Shown here one piece after another: positions 35,101-47,100 of a stretch of 64,000 bases of DNA. Position numbers and translations under genes: made by a program. The notes under the pieces were generated by a model that worked only from the letters and a program-made list of their open reading frames with translations, searched no databases and was not told the DNA's origin. The DNA is from Hippasteria phrygiana (taxonomy: Eukaryota; Echinodermata; Asteroidea; Valvatida; Goniasteridae), in assembly GCA_037893225.1 (NCBI GenBank), contig JAZGUH010000022.1, forward strand, positions 1,426,001 to 1,490,000, given 5' to 3'. The first letter of the stretch is position 1. The number at the start of each line of letters is the position of its first letter.

Positions 35101-38100
35101 ATTGTATCTGTATCATAAATTCCTGACCAAGACGGACAACATTCTATCTTTGGATCATGTCATTTTTTCCATACCGTTATCCATTCGTTGGCAAATTTGG
35201 TTTACTAAGAAATGTACGTACAACTCCCGCACCTCCAAGGCAAAACATTAAACAGATGCTTACCTGTACATGGAGAGCCAGAGAATCCCTTATTGCATAC
35301 GCACTCTGAACTACCGTCTTCCTGAAGTGTGCAGGTGGAATTGTCTAAACAATCAGGTATGCACGGAGCACCTGCCATTAACAGAACACATTCTTGAAAT
35401 ATTTGAAGTTCGGTACCTCATTTCTGAACACGATTTATTTTCAATATGGTTTCATAGTGGTAAGTAGGCCTATTAGGAAAGCTTAGTGACTTTTGTCATG
35501 TCTGCAACACACAGCTTGCCCCAGACCTCATAAAATTATGGAAACATAGGCTAGTTAGAGTTTTTATTTGAATGTAAACAACTATTGTGCGTTGCAAACA
35601 ATCAGGATAGGAACAATCTTCTTTGTATGATGAGTTATCATTTTTGCACACACGAATCAGGTGTATTTGCCATATAATGACAAAAGTACCCTTAAGGAAA
35701 CACTTTGTCGTCATTTTTTATACCTTGGGTAGACAAGTGGAATTAGGGAGACATTTTAGTGTCTCCCTAAGTATCCAGCCCCCCTAAGAAGTGAGAGTTG
35801 TACTGTCGTAAGTGATATCGATAGAGGATGGTCCAAAACGAAAATATACCAAAATTCGTAGGGGTAAAGGACAGGGGATATTTGGGTTAGGTTACATTAA
35901 AGTTGAAAAAAATTGTGCACGCGTCTATAGCAAAGTCTCCCAAATGACCCATCCTCGGTAATTATTATAATTTAAATCATCAAAAGGCGATAAACTTAAC
36001 TGTTAATGTTTGGACTGATTGATGTCGGTTTGCTTGCTATATTCCATGTTCTCTTTATAGTGGGTCTCATTGTCAAATTTGCGTAGTTCAATATTTGCAT
36101 GTTGGGAGAAGATATGTGGCACTCTCAATAGAGAGTCTCTCAGTCATGGCAACAATTAATTTCTATACCATTGGACAGAACACATCACCAGATTTCAAAT
36201 TATGAAAGAATTATTAACATCGGAGCAGTATTAAAATGAAGTTATGATAATTTCAGTTGTATTAGATGATCCAGCACTAGAAATAGAAAACGCCATTACG
36301 CTATTCAGATATTTTTCCGGGCGAAATAAATTTCAATTGGGTCACATTTTGCGTTTCGCCCTCTCGCAGACCCAAAACCCGGATAAGCCGGTTTGACTTA
36401 CCTGTTACGGTCACACTGAAGGTGCACGTGTTAACGTTGCCGACTGAGTCGACAGCGGAGCAAACGACATCCGTTGTCCCAGACTTGAAGAGGGAATCAG
36501 ATGGCGGCACGCACAACACGAAGATATCTGATGAATTGGTGTTATCATCTGTGACATCCACGGTCCAGGAGAAAGCGGCATTGTCTGTGCCTGGGTCGGC
36601 AGTCAGGTTTGTCGAAGATGGGCAGACGGGCTCGGGAGGCTCAGAGTCTGTCAGCAATATAAAGTGAGTTCCGAGATATCTTTTTGGACTTCACCCTCCG
36701 CCCCACTAAACATGTAACTTCGTTTTACGGGAACAAACTGATCAATTAGTTATGCATTTAACCAGTGAACGGACAGGAGAAACTCTCAGTATCTATGGGT
36801 TCAGAACAATTATTTGAGTATTTCTTCGGATATAAACTTGTAAATGGAGATAGACACAGCTCTAAAAAAAATAACCCGAATTTCGAGCTGGTAAACCCAT
36901 AAATAACATTGTTATCCTCGCACATTATCGGATGGTTCTTGCTGTATTATTTCTGAAAATCTGGTCTTTTTTATATTGATAGTTTTCTAGCAACAGTGGC
37001 GTAGCTTGGGGGGGGGGGGCCTTACCCTGGGGCCGCACCCTCCCCTCCCCATAAAAATTCGTCGCCCCCTAGTCGCCCCACCCCCCCCCCCCCCCACTGA
37101 AAATTCCGCAAACGCAGAAAATAATAGCATTATAAAGCGCCCCACTCCCACTATAACATCCAGCCCCCCCCCCCCCCCCCCCCACCAATCTCCCCCCCAC
37201 ACCAATCTTCCCCCCTATGGAGACAACCATGGCTACGCCGCTGTCTAGCAATACGAAAGTTATGCACTTTCAAATGAGACGAGAACCAACAAAAAAACAA
37301 ACACCTACGTTCGGTAATCGACTAATTGTTTAACGATCGACTTGACAATTGTCGAATTATTTGCAGCCCGGCGAAAATCTTCTTGGTCATTCCATGCGCA
37401 ACAACAACCAAGAATAGAAGCCTTTTTTTTTTTTAGCGTTGCAGACGCCCAAAATCGAAAAACGATGCAAACATTTCACTATGAAATACTCATAGTAAAC
37501 ATATAAAAATAAAACAGAAAAATTGAGCAAATTGGCATAAATGTTTCATTTCCGTCTGTTATGATTTTGGTGACTTTCAGATATTTTATGGTTAAATTCT
37601 AACTCCTAATTGCTTTGCCGAAGTACTCCAAAACGTACCAATAGTTACAGTGAACGAGCAATTTGTAGTGAATTGAGTCCCCGCGTCTGTCGCTGTGCAG
37701 CTTAACTCGTTGACTGTTTCTGTGAGTTGGGATCCCACCTCGTAGTTACAATTGACCCCGGCTGGATTCCCCGTTGTATCTTCATTGCCCTTAGGTTGGG
37801 CCCAGTCAGGGGAGACGAAGGCCTCGCTGGGATTCACGACTATATCCGCGGGGCAACTGACGTTGAAGGTCGGTGCTGAAGGATAAAAATAATTCAGAAA
37901 ATTTAAATAAATACTAGGATTTTTGCAGAGAAGTCGTGGTCGACAACATACAAACCCTTTATTGACAGTGGATTCTCTATATGGAACCATTTGTATACCC
38001 TGATTCAGGAAACGGTATTTATATCCATAATGCATCGGTGCGATCATGGTATAAAAAGCCAACTACATATCACATCACATTTTTACCATATTGTCAATTA

Positions 38101-41100
38101 GCAATTAAACGCTTAATTTAGGCAATACATCGTCTAAAGTATGATCATTTTAAATATTTACCATGATAATAGATTGTCTAAAGTATGAATTCAAATTTTA
38201 ACAACGATTCTACAAAACCATGTACATTTTTGGAAGAAAAATTATGCCTCATAGCAACACCGTTTTTACTTCATGTCCCTTTCCACCTCCAATTTTGTTC
38301 AGACCTCAGTTTTTAGATATATTTTCGGGGTCAATGGTTTACATAACAATACAAAAAGATGACTTAAAATCCCGCAGTGTTTTCTGTATGTTTTTCTTAT
38401 GAAGAAGACGAAAAATACTCACATACAAAGACGTTGAATCTACATGTACTTATTAGGCTTTCCATAGTACCGTCCTGCGCTGTACACTCTACTTCGGTTT
38501 TTCCACTAACAAAGTCACTGCCGCTCGTTGGGAGGCAAGTAACCTCTGCCGTATTGTTGTCTCCGTCAGTGGCAGTCGGGTCGTCCCATGCGACATCCGT
38601 CGCTTTGCTGTCATAAGGATCCGGCGGGACATTGACATCAGTATGACACGGAACGGCGTCAAACGTGGGAGCTGCATGGAAGTCATAATATTGAACAATA
38701 TTACCGGATTCACAAAAAACGGTCACCTTTTGGAAACTTTGTAATTTGTTGTTTGTTAATTTTATTACTGAATCCCTTGGATGTGATTTTTCTATTTAAA
38801 ATGGACAGGGGGATCAATTAGATGTTATTTTAACAATGAGGGTCCAAAAAACACACCCGCAGCCCAGAATCACAGTGAGGTTTTTAAGCTGTTAAACCCA
38901 GAAATCACGATGTAGACATTGTCAAGGCGGGGGACCTACCTTCACCGACTGTCACTAGAAATGTGCATGTAGCCCAATTTCCAGTTACAGAATCTGTTGC
39001 ATTACAGGTGACGTTAGTCGCAGCGTCATTTAGAAATTCTGAGCCAACGTCTGGAACACAGGTCACGTTAACCTCGGATTCAGTCGAATCACGGGCCGAG
39101 GCTTTTGGAAAGTTGACGGTAGTAGTAGGCGACGAGACGTTCGGAGCTGCAACCACGTCATCGGGACATGTTATGATTGGAACTGTGAAAAACAGAATAT
39201 TTGCTTTCATGTCTCAGACAGTCCAATCTCATTGGCTGAATCCTGTCACGTTGTCACTGATTTATAATGTCAGATTATGTACTGCACCTCGTGCGACACG
39301 AAGTCCAATACATAATCTGACATTTATTATTATACTTGACGAGTTATAGGGTCGCTCCCAATAGACGATAGAATGATAGTTTTTGAACATTTTAAGGATT
39401 TCTGTAGACCTTTTCTTTAGTTAATGTCACGCCCCGCGCCGTTTCCAATGTAAACCAACGTCGTCATCATATTGTGCTGTCCACGTCATGGTTTACCAGG
39501 GCAATCAAATTCGGATGACGTTCTTATCGAATTCCAAGTCCAGTAAACCTGTAAGCACGAGCTTATGTTGGTGCTTTGTTTGTGTTTTGTTTCCTTTTGG
39601 ACTTGTCAAAATGCTGAGCTATACAGTCGGCCATGACTAGTTTCATATCTTGACAAAAGAAACGTCAATGGGTAATTTATTGTAAGTGATAACATCCTTC
39701 ACATAAACTAAAAACAATTTCTCCTGCATGTATAACATTTTCTTGGTCATTAAGGTGGTTTACAAAACGTGAGGGTTATCATGTACATAGCAAAGGTAAT
39801 TACTTTGGGCAGGTGTTGTTGCAAATGAAAGGGGCTAACTGTGTCATAGATTGGGCCTAATATTTCGATCAGCGTAAATATACAGATCGATGCAAAGCTT
39901 TTTGGAGCTTGGGTTTTCCAGTTAACTCCCATTTTTCGTCAAGGCGTACATTTCTCGTCTCTTTCCGTTGTTGTGCTCAAGTTCTGAAACTTAATTTATA
40001 GCTGATAAAAGAATCTTACTCTTAATGTGTTAATTTATTGAGGTATCCGGGCGGATCAAGGATTTTTTCCGGGGGGGGGGGGGGGTTGAAAGTATTCGTT
40101 CGTACATTTGCCCAAAAAGTTGACTCCCAAAATGTTTCGCCTGCGAACAAAATTTTACAAGGGGGGAGGGGGGGGGGGGGGGGGGGGGGGGTGAACACAC
40201 CTTCGTTCGTTCTCAACGTTGGTGGCGCCATTTAACCACTTTGTTTTGTTCTTACCCGTACACGCAAAATAAACCTTTACAGGGTTTTGCTTTTTTTCTG
40301 GTTTGCTACGGTTCTTTAAGGCGTAGGCCCTTACAAGCAAAAAACATGGCAACGTGGAGGTAGACATATGATGCACGATATGGGGCAGAGCGAACCCCCC
40401 CCCCCCCCCTCTTTTGTGTTGGTCATTGTGTTCCCGGAATCTCAGGAATTCTTTTCAGAAGTCTAGGGGGATGTGTTAGGTAACAATAGTCTGGAGAGTG
40501 TATAGTGTATAGGGACAAAAAAAGGGGGGTACCCCTCTGCCCCATATCGTGCTGGGTATAGAGGTAGAGGTGTGGGGGGGGGGGGGTAGGTTTCGACCCC
40601 CCCCCCCCCCCCTCTTGATCCGCCCCTGGTATCAAAGATGATTTCCTGCACGCCCCGTCGAAGGCATTCTATTTGCAATACAACAAACTGAAGTAAAAGT
40701 AATAGCATGCCGATACAAACAACGACGAGCGATTTACTCACACACTCGAACTTTGAACTTATTGATGGCTTTGACTAATGTGTCTGAGGGCGGTAGCGGA
40801 AACGATGCCACACACTCAGCATCACTTTCACCGGGTCTGAATGTAGATTCGGGTTCTGGTGTGCACGTGACGGGAAATTTGTTACCGAACACAGATGCTG
40901 TGGGTGGAATCCAAGTAACTCTGGCCGTCTGTTTCCCGGGATCTGGTCCTTGATCGATATCCTCCACCAGGGTGTTAACTTGCATTGCTGGGACTGAAAA
41001 GTGTTGTGAAATAATCATGTCCAAAGTATCAACTGAATTTGATTGCCAGATCCCAGATATCCACGTTTAAATGAGAAAAAAATAGTTTAACAGAGTTATA

Positions 41101-44100
41101 GAAAAACAGTTCAGAAAGAAGTTTGCGCCAGAAAAAACTTAGAAACTATCAGTAATGCATGATGCTCTTGTACCACGGTACGTTTGGTTTAAGCCACGTT
41201 GAACCACTTTCATTGGCGAGTATCGTAGAATACTTATTCCGGATGATGTCATAAAATGAATTTTGCGTTGGAGATGATGATTTTGTTTTCCTCCACTAAA
41301 TTATTATCCATCCTAGAACACTAAATTAAGATTGAACGGAAAATTTAAGAAACGGCGAAAAAGCCCCCCCAAAAGAATATTCGACGAACTTTTATTTTAA
41401 GAACGCCAATGTTGCTAAATTATTTTCTGTTCAATTTCAACCATGTCGATTTGGTGAAGCAATTAAGCTCATTGCTGGCACTTAGTGACAGCAGAATATC
41501 ATAATTAGTTCCGAAAAGTATTGTCATTTTCGGTCAGGCTTAAATCATTCTCGTGAGTTCCCCCCTGCATCATAAGAATGTACAATACTCATTAAAATGT
41601 CATGGGAACAGCCAGAAAGAAAAACCAAGTAAAACTCACCCACGCTGACTTTGAATTTACAAGTAGCGTTTCCGACAGATGCCACGGCGACGCATTCAAC
41701 ATCGGTTTCCTCGCCAGAAAATCTGGTTCCTGACGGTGAATCACAGGTGACTGTGACGCCTCCATTGTCTTCATCGATGGCGGTGGGATGGAGAAAAGCA
41801 ATCGTGGCCCTGTAGTCCTCGGAGTCAGGTGTCCTGATGATATTTTGGGGACACCCATCTACAAATTTGGGAACTGCAAAAGAATAATGCTATGGATCAC
41901 AGGTGTTAAATTGAGGAATTTAATTAATTGAGTCGAAATTTTTGCTCAAGGTATGGAAATTTACATTATTTCTCAAGTTGATTTTTTTTCTTGAAAATCT
42001 TGTGTTTTATAATTTAAAATCATGTTTCAAAAAACTTCATCATGCAAGAATGATAATTTGAGCTTGGTTTGCAGCTTTTGGACGAACAAGGACATTTGTT
42101 TCCCATTTGTTTCATTGCGGTGAATGTAACTTTTGACCTCAATGGTATATGTGAAAACCTTTTTGCTGGAATGTTCCAACATTAGAGGTAAGCGGGAGCA
42201 AGTTTCATTTTCTCACCTTGGCTAAAAAGAGGCTGGGATTATGATATCCATCAACCTAGTTACAAACAATCGTATTAGGAAAGTCAAACTCTGACATGTC
42301 CCCCTGCCCTGAAAGTAATAGGTTCTTTGGTTGGGAGCAAAACAAATCGAACACAAGACTTATAATAATTGCTTCTTTTTCAGACAGAACAGGCCCCCTT
42401 TTTAATTCTATCCTTTTTTAAGATGCAAGAACTTATTGGGGCTCTTTGTCAGGATAAAAATTACCTGCAATAATTTATCACTTGCATGCAAAACCAAAAG
42501 TAATTTTCCAATATTAAAGTCAATTTTATTTGCAGATCACCATTACATGAAAACCAGCTCTAAAACAAAACTAGAACGGCAAAGCCTCAATGAGAACAAT
42601 TTCATACCTAGTTGCCAATCGGGATTTAGACCCTTGCACTCAACTGAAAGCACTCTACACGATTTAACAAACAAGTGTTTTGAGGCTATGGAGCAAGGTG
42701 AAGTTACAGGTAGCGTGTTTATAGATCTCAGTAAAGCTTTTGATTGTGTGGATCATGTAATCCTACTAGGCAAATTGAAGAAGCTGAATTTGTCATCTTC
42801 TGGAATTAATTGGTTTAAGTCGTACCTAGGCGGTCGTAGTCAGTCTGTAAATATTAAGGGTACAATATCGAAGGTCTGGCCCATAGACATGCGCGGAGAT
42901 TTCTTGTTACGTGTGGGGGGGATGATTTTTGAAAGGCCATCCTTGTGTGGAGCGCGACACGGCACGGGGTCCAAGGGACCGCTTAAGGGCCCCCTGGTGG
43001 GTTGCAGGCACAAAGCCCTTGCTATGGGTTGAGGTAAAGCCCCCTGGAGCCCCTGGGATTTACACAATTTTAGGTGCAAAATTGTGTCAAAATTTAACCT
43101 TTTCTTGAGCTTGAATTGCAATAAATGACAATAATTAACACCTTCAAGCATTAAAAAATACAAAAGATCTTCAAAACTCAAATTTCTCATCCAATGTATT
43201 TGGAAGCGTAAGCGTCTCTTTGCACAATGGAGCTCTGGTCACCCAGCAACACAAATAATGCCTATGCAGTATTTTAAGAATAAATTATTTACAAAATAAT
43301 TATTGCAAAATAATGCTATATGGATGCATTTTTGGTAAGGCATGATTAGAATGTGATTTGGTCTACACTTGACAAAAACTATGAAAACATATGGTGGACA
43401 ATGATGTATACTTGACGACATTATAACCGGAATGCCGGAGATGCAAAACTCAGGCTCTAACAAAAGTTCCCAAACACTTTTTTGCAGGACGCACAAACGT
43501 TTGTGTGTGAGTGCGCGCCGATTCCCAGTGAATAGAGTACCGAAGTCTGACGTCAGTTGCCGGGGCAATGGTTCTACACACATGCAGTTAAGAATGTATT
43601 CTGGTTCCAAACATTGCATTGATTGACGTCATCACTTCGGTACTCTGTCAGTTGAAGTCTGCTATCGGTATTTTAATTACATTGTATTACATGCGCCGCA
43701 CGTGCGTTTATACCGTCTGTTGGCGCATAACAAAATCCGTTTGCCGTTGCAACATGCTTTTGCCTTTGTTGGGTGTGTTAGTTGAGTGAAAACAATAAAA
43801 TAAAAGGCCATCATCTTTGTTGGGATCTGAACTTCCGCGTTCTAATGTGGCAAAGACCGACTATTCCCCACCTTACTGTGCTTGTCGTGAGGCATAAACT
43901 GTCTCCTCACCAACCAATCTACCTTCCGACATCAGGCGCGGATCGATGAATTTTGTAGACGGGGGGGGGGGGGGGGGGGGGCACACCCAAAATGGACAAA
44001 TGCGAGCGCGAAGCGCGAAGCCCTTACGGCGTGGGGTCCGGGGCCCGCTTAAGGGGCCCGTAAAATTTTGGATTCTGGATGCTCCGTGGTGCAATCTGAG

Positions 44101-47100
44101 GCGATTCCTGGCCACTTTCACCTGACTTTTTTTTAAACAAAAGTTGTGACGATTTTATGGAGACTATATATATCATGATTTTAGGCATTATTTTCTAGCC
44201 ATTATTTTAGCCATGTCATGACTACAAAAATCTAGACGGGGCCAAACCAAAACGGATAAATGCGAGCGCAAAGCCGTTACGGCGTGTGGATGCCCCAGTG
44301 GTGCAATCTGAGGCGATTCCTGGCTACTTTCACCTGACTTTTTTAAAACAAAAGTTGTGACGATTTTATGGAGAATATATACATGTATATCATGATTTTT
44401 GCCATTATTTTCTAGTGATTATTTTAGCCATGTCATGAATACAAAAATCTATACGGGGGCACACCCAAAACGGATAAATGCGAGCGATAAATGCAGGATT
44501 TTTAAAGTTTTAAAGATTACATTGTATGTGGAGAATATATATATATCATTATGTTAGCCATTATTTTTTGGCAATTGTTTTGCCATGTCATGCATCACTA
44601 CAAAAATCTAAGTTTCTCCCTCCCCCATTTTTGGCGTCTAATTTGCAGTTTTTCCCAATAATTTTTAATTTATCCGGAATTTTTCTTGGTTTTAATTCAG
44701 TTGAGTTGAAGTTTTCAAGAAAAGGGCTTGATTTCAGACTGTTCCTTGCCCTGTGTTAAAACCATCGGCAGATCGGCTGCAAGACATAATAGAGGATTTA
44801 GGCACATTTAGTATGTCATTCAGTCAAGTGATCCATTGTTTCCTGCTGGTTGGGGCCATTTAACCTGTAATAAACTCAACAAGGGGATACATGTTGAGAT
44901 GCACCGCGTTTACACTAGATCCGGCAAAGGGATTAAAAGGGGATCGAACCCGGCAAGGAGGATTGAAGGGGGGTCGATGGACAGAGTTGAAATCCCAGGG
45001 CTCCGGGAAATACTCCGGTTTTCTCTTAAAAGAGGGTTTCAGTTCCATGGCATGATTGATAACCATTGTTTTTCTTATTGCATTTTTCAGTAGTTTTATG
45101 CCAAAAAGTAGACACAGCAGATGTTTAATATCGGCGGCGGTATTCTTTTTAAGGAGGTTGCCCTCCTCCTCCCCTCCTTTTCTCTCACCTCCCCCTCTTT
45201 TTTTTCCCTTTCTTTTTTCTCTTTTTTCCCCTTTTTTTTGGACTCAATTTACCGGGGGGGGGGGGGGGGCACGTGCCCCCGCGGCCACCCCCCCCCCCCT
45301 GGATCCGCGCCTGTACATACCGAGCTCTTGCCCACAGTGCGTTTAAACTCAATGCAGGGAACGTAAACGAACGACACTCGCACTTGCTGGGCTGCGTGGT
45401 GCTGGCCTGTCAAGGTGTCATGGTATCGCATTACACGTGAGGACAGAAAAGAGGGTATAACAAAGGGAACAAAGGGAACAATACTGTCCTCACATTTATT
45501 TATTTGTTCCGGAAAAAGTGAGGACAGGCAAACTAGTGCTTAGTCTATGGGGATGGGTTATATTAAAGGGGGGAACAATGGAAAGTCATCACGTGTATAG
45601 CGAAACAATTGGCAAGTTACGGACTCTGCGCAAGTTAGTACGCCTACCCTTAAAAAGTGGGGGGGGGGGATGATTACATTGGTCATCCCCCCCCCCCCCC
45701 CAGGTCAAAAAGTGGGGTATATATCCCCCCCATCCCCCCCGGGATCTCCGCCCATGCCCATAGACATAGGCGTTCCACAAGGGTCGATCTTAGGGCCACT
45801 TTTATTCATTGTTTATAGTAGTGATTTTCCATCCTGTATACCCCAAAATTGCAACTTATTTATGTATGCAGATGACTCTACGTTTACTTGTAGCTCCTCT
45901 AGTATTAACGAAATAGAAAGGAACTTGAATGTAGCTCTTGTTAGTATTCACAACTGGTGCCAACGAAACAAACTAGCATTAAATGCCAACAAAACCAAAT
46001 GTATGCTTATTGGTTCAAGGCAGAAAATATCCAACGTCGACCTGAACGTGTGCATTGCTGATAAGGTTATCGAAAAAGTGAAATCTTGTAAATGCTTGGG
46101 TGTAGTTGTTGATGAAACATTAAGTTGGGGTACACATGTTGAATACGTAAGGAAGACTGTTTCGTCTAAATTGGGTGTGTTAAACAAAATTCGCGATTAC
46201 GTTCCCCAAAGCAGCCTGCACACACTCTTTGTAAGTTTAGTTATGCCATCTTTAGAGTATTGCTGTACGGTGTGGGGAGGAAGGTACATATCTCACGACA
46301 ATACCCTCAACAAATGTCTCAAAAGAGCCGCACGGATAATCCTTAAATGTACCTCCCTCACCCCCTCAGCTGATATGTTTGCCAGACTAAATTTGATTCC
46401 TTTTAAAGAAAGAGTTCAGTCCAAAAAGGCCATCTTTGTTTTCAAAAGCCTTAACAAAATTACTTCTTTGTACATGACAAATCTGTTCACACCACTTACA
46501 GTGATTCGTGAAACACGACAATCGACCCAAATGGCACTGAAAGTTCCTTTCGCCAAAAAGGAATGCTACGTGACAAGTGTTGCTGTGAGTGGTGCCAGTA
46601 TATGGAATAATCTGCCTGAACAAATGAGAACCATAAACTCCTTAAGTACATTTAAATCGGAGCTACGTAAAGCCATCTATCAGTGATATTTCTGTCATTT
46701 ACGCTGATCTGCGGAGTTATAAACTTGGTTGCCAAAATACTTTGGAGCTGGATGGGAATTTCCCCTTGTTTTTCACCCTAAAAGGGTTATTTTCCGCGGG
46801 TTTTTCGCCCATCCCGTAAATCAGCAATAGGCTTCTGGAGAGTTGAAAAGTTAACCGAAAATAGATTTATTTGTGTAAACATTATTGTATTTGTTTAAAT
46901 ATTTTGTATGAATGTGTAAATATTCAGTTTTAACTAATAATATGCAGGGCCCCAATGGAAACCAGTTTTAAACTGTTTGGGCACACCCTGGGTAAATAAA
47001 TGTAATAAATAAATAAATAAATAAATCATGGCTCGCCATCATTTGCTCGTCGCCATCATGGCCCCACACCACCCCTCCATCCCTACTACAACCAATATAA

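Larger units (their letters stand above)
42891..45755. mobile_element. 2.87-kb insertion inside the LINE
   Basis: Flanked by the 12-bp direct repeat gcccatagacat (42879-42890 and 45756-45767); removing one repeat and the insert restores the RT frame. Ends 'gcgcggagat' and 'atctccgccc' are short inverted repeats. It holds the R5 MITE copy, a G/C-run TIR element (43933-45313) and tandem repeats, but no transposase. Confidence 0.7.
42560..47026 (+). mobile_element. LINE (5'-truncated) split by a 2.87-kb insertion
   Basis: Reverse-transcriptase sequence 42560-42890 continues in the same frame at 45756-46686, followed by an AT-rich 3' UTR and an (AAAT)n tail at 46996-47026. The tail, 5' truncation and RT motifs mark a non-LTR retrotransposon of the CR1/L2/Jockey type (clade inferred). 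A copy of only its 3' UTR lies at 48620-48752. Confidence 0.8.

Noticed and set aside
37006..37248. Pro-rich ORF on + and Gly-rich ORF on -
   Set aside because: They are produced by C and G runs inside the 250-bp hAT-type MITE.
38963..39349. 128-codon ORF on the + strand
   Set aside because: It is the antisense shadow of HYR exon 38940-39182; the - frame has HYR motifs and splice sites.
41592..41858. 88-codon - strand ORF
   Set aside because: Wrong frame across HYR exon 41640-41873; the true frame has no Met but has all HYR motifs.
42436..42560. N-terminal extension of the RT ORF
   Set aside because: Residues before the SGFR motif have no RT character; this looks like intron sequence left of the truncated LINE.
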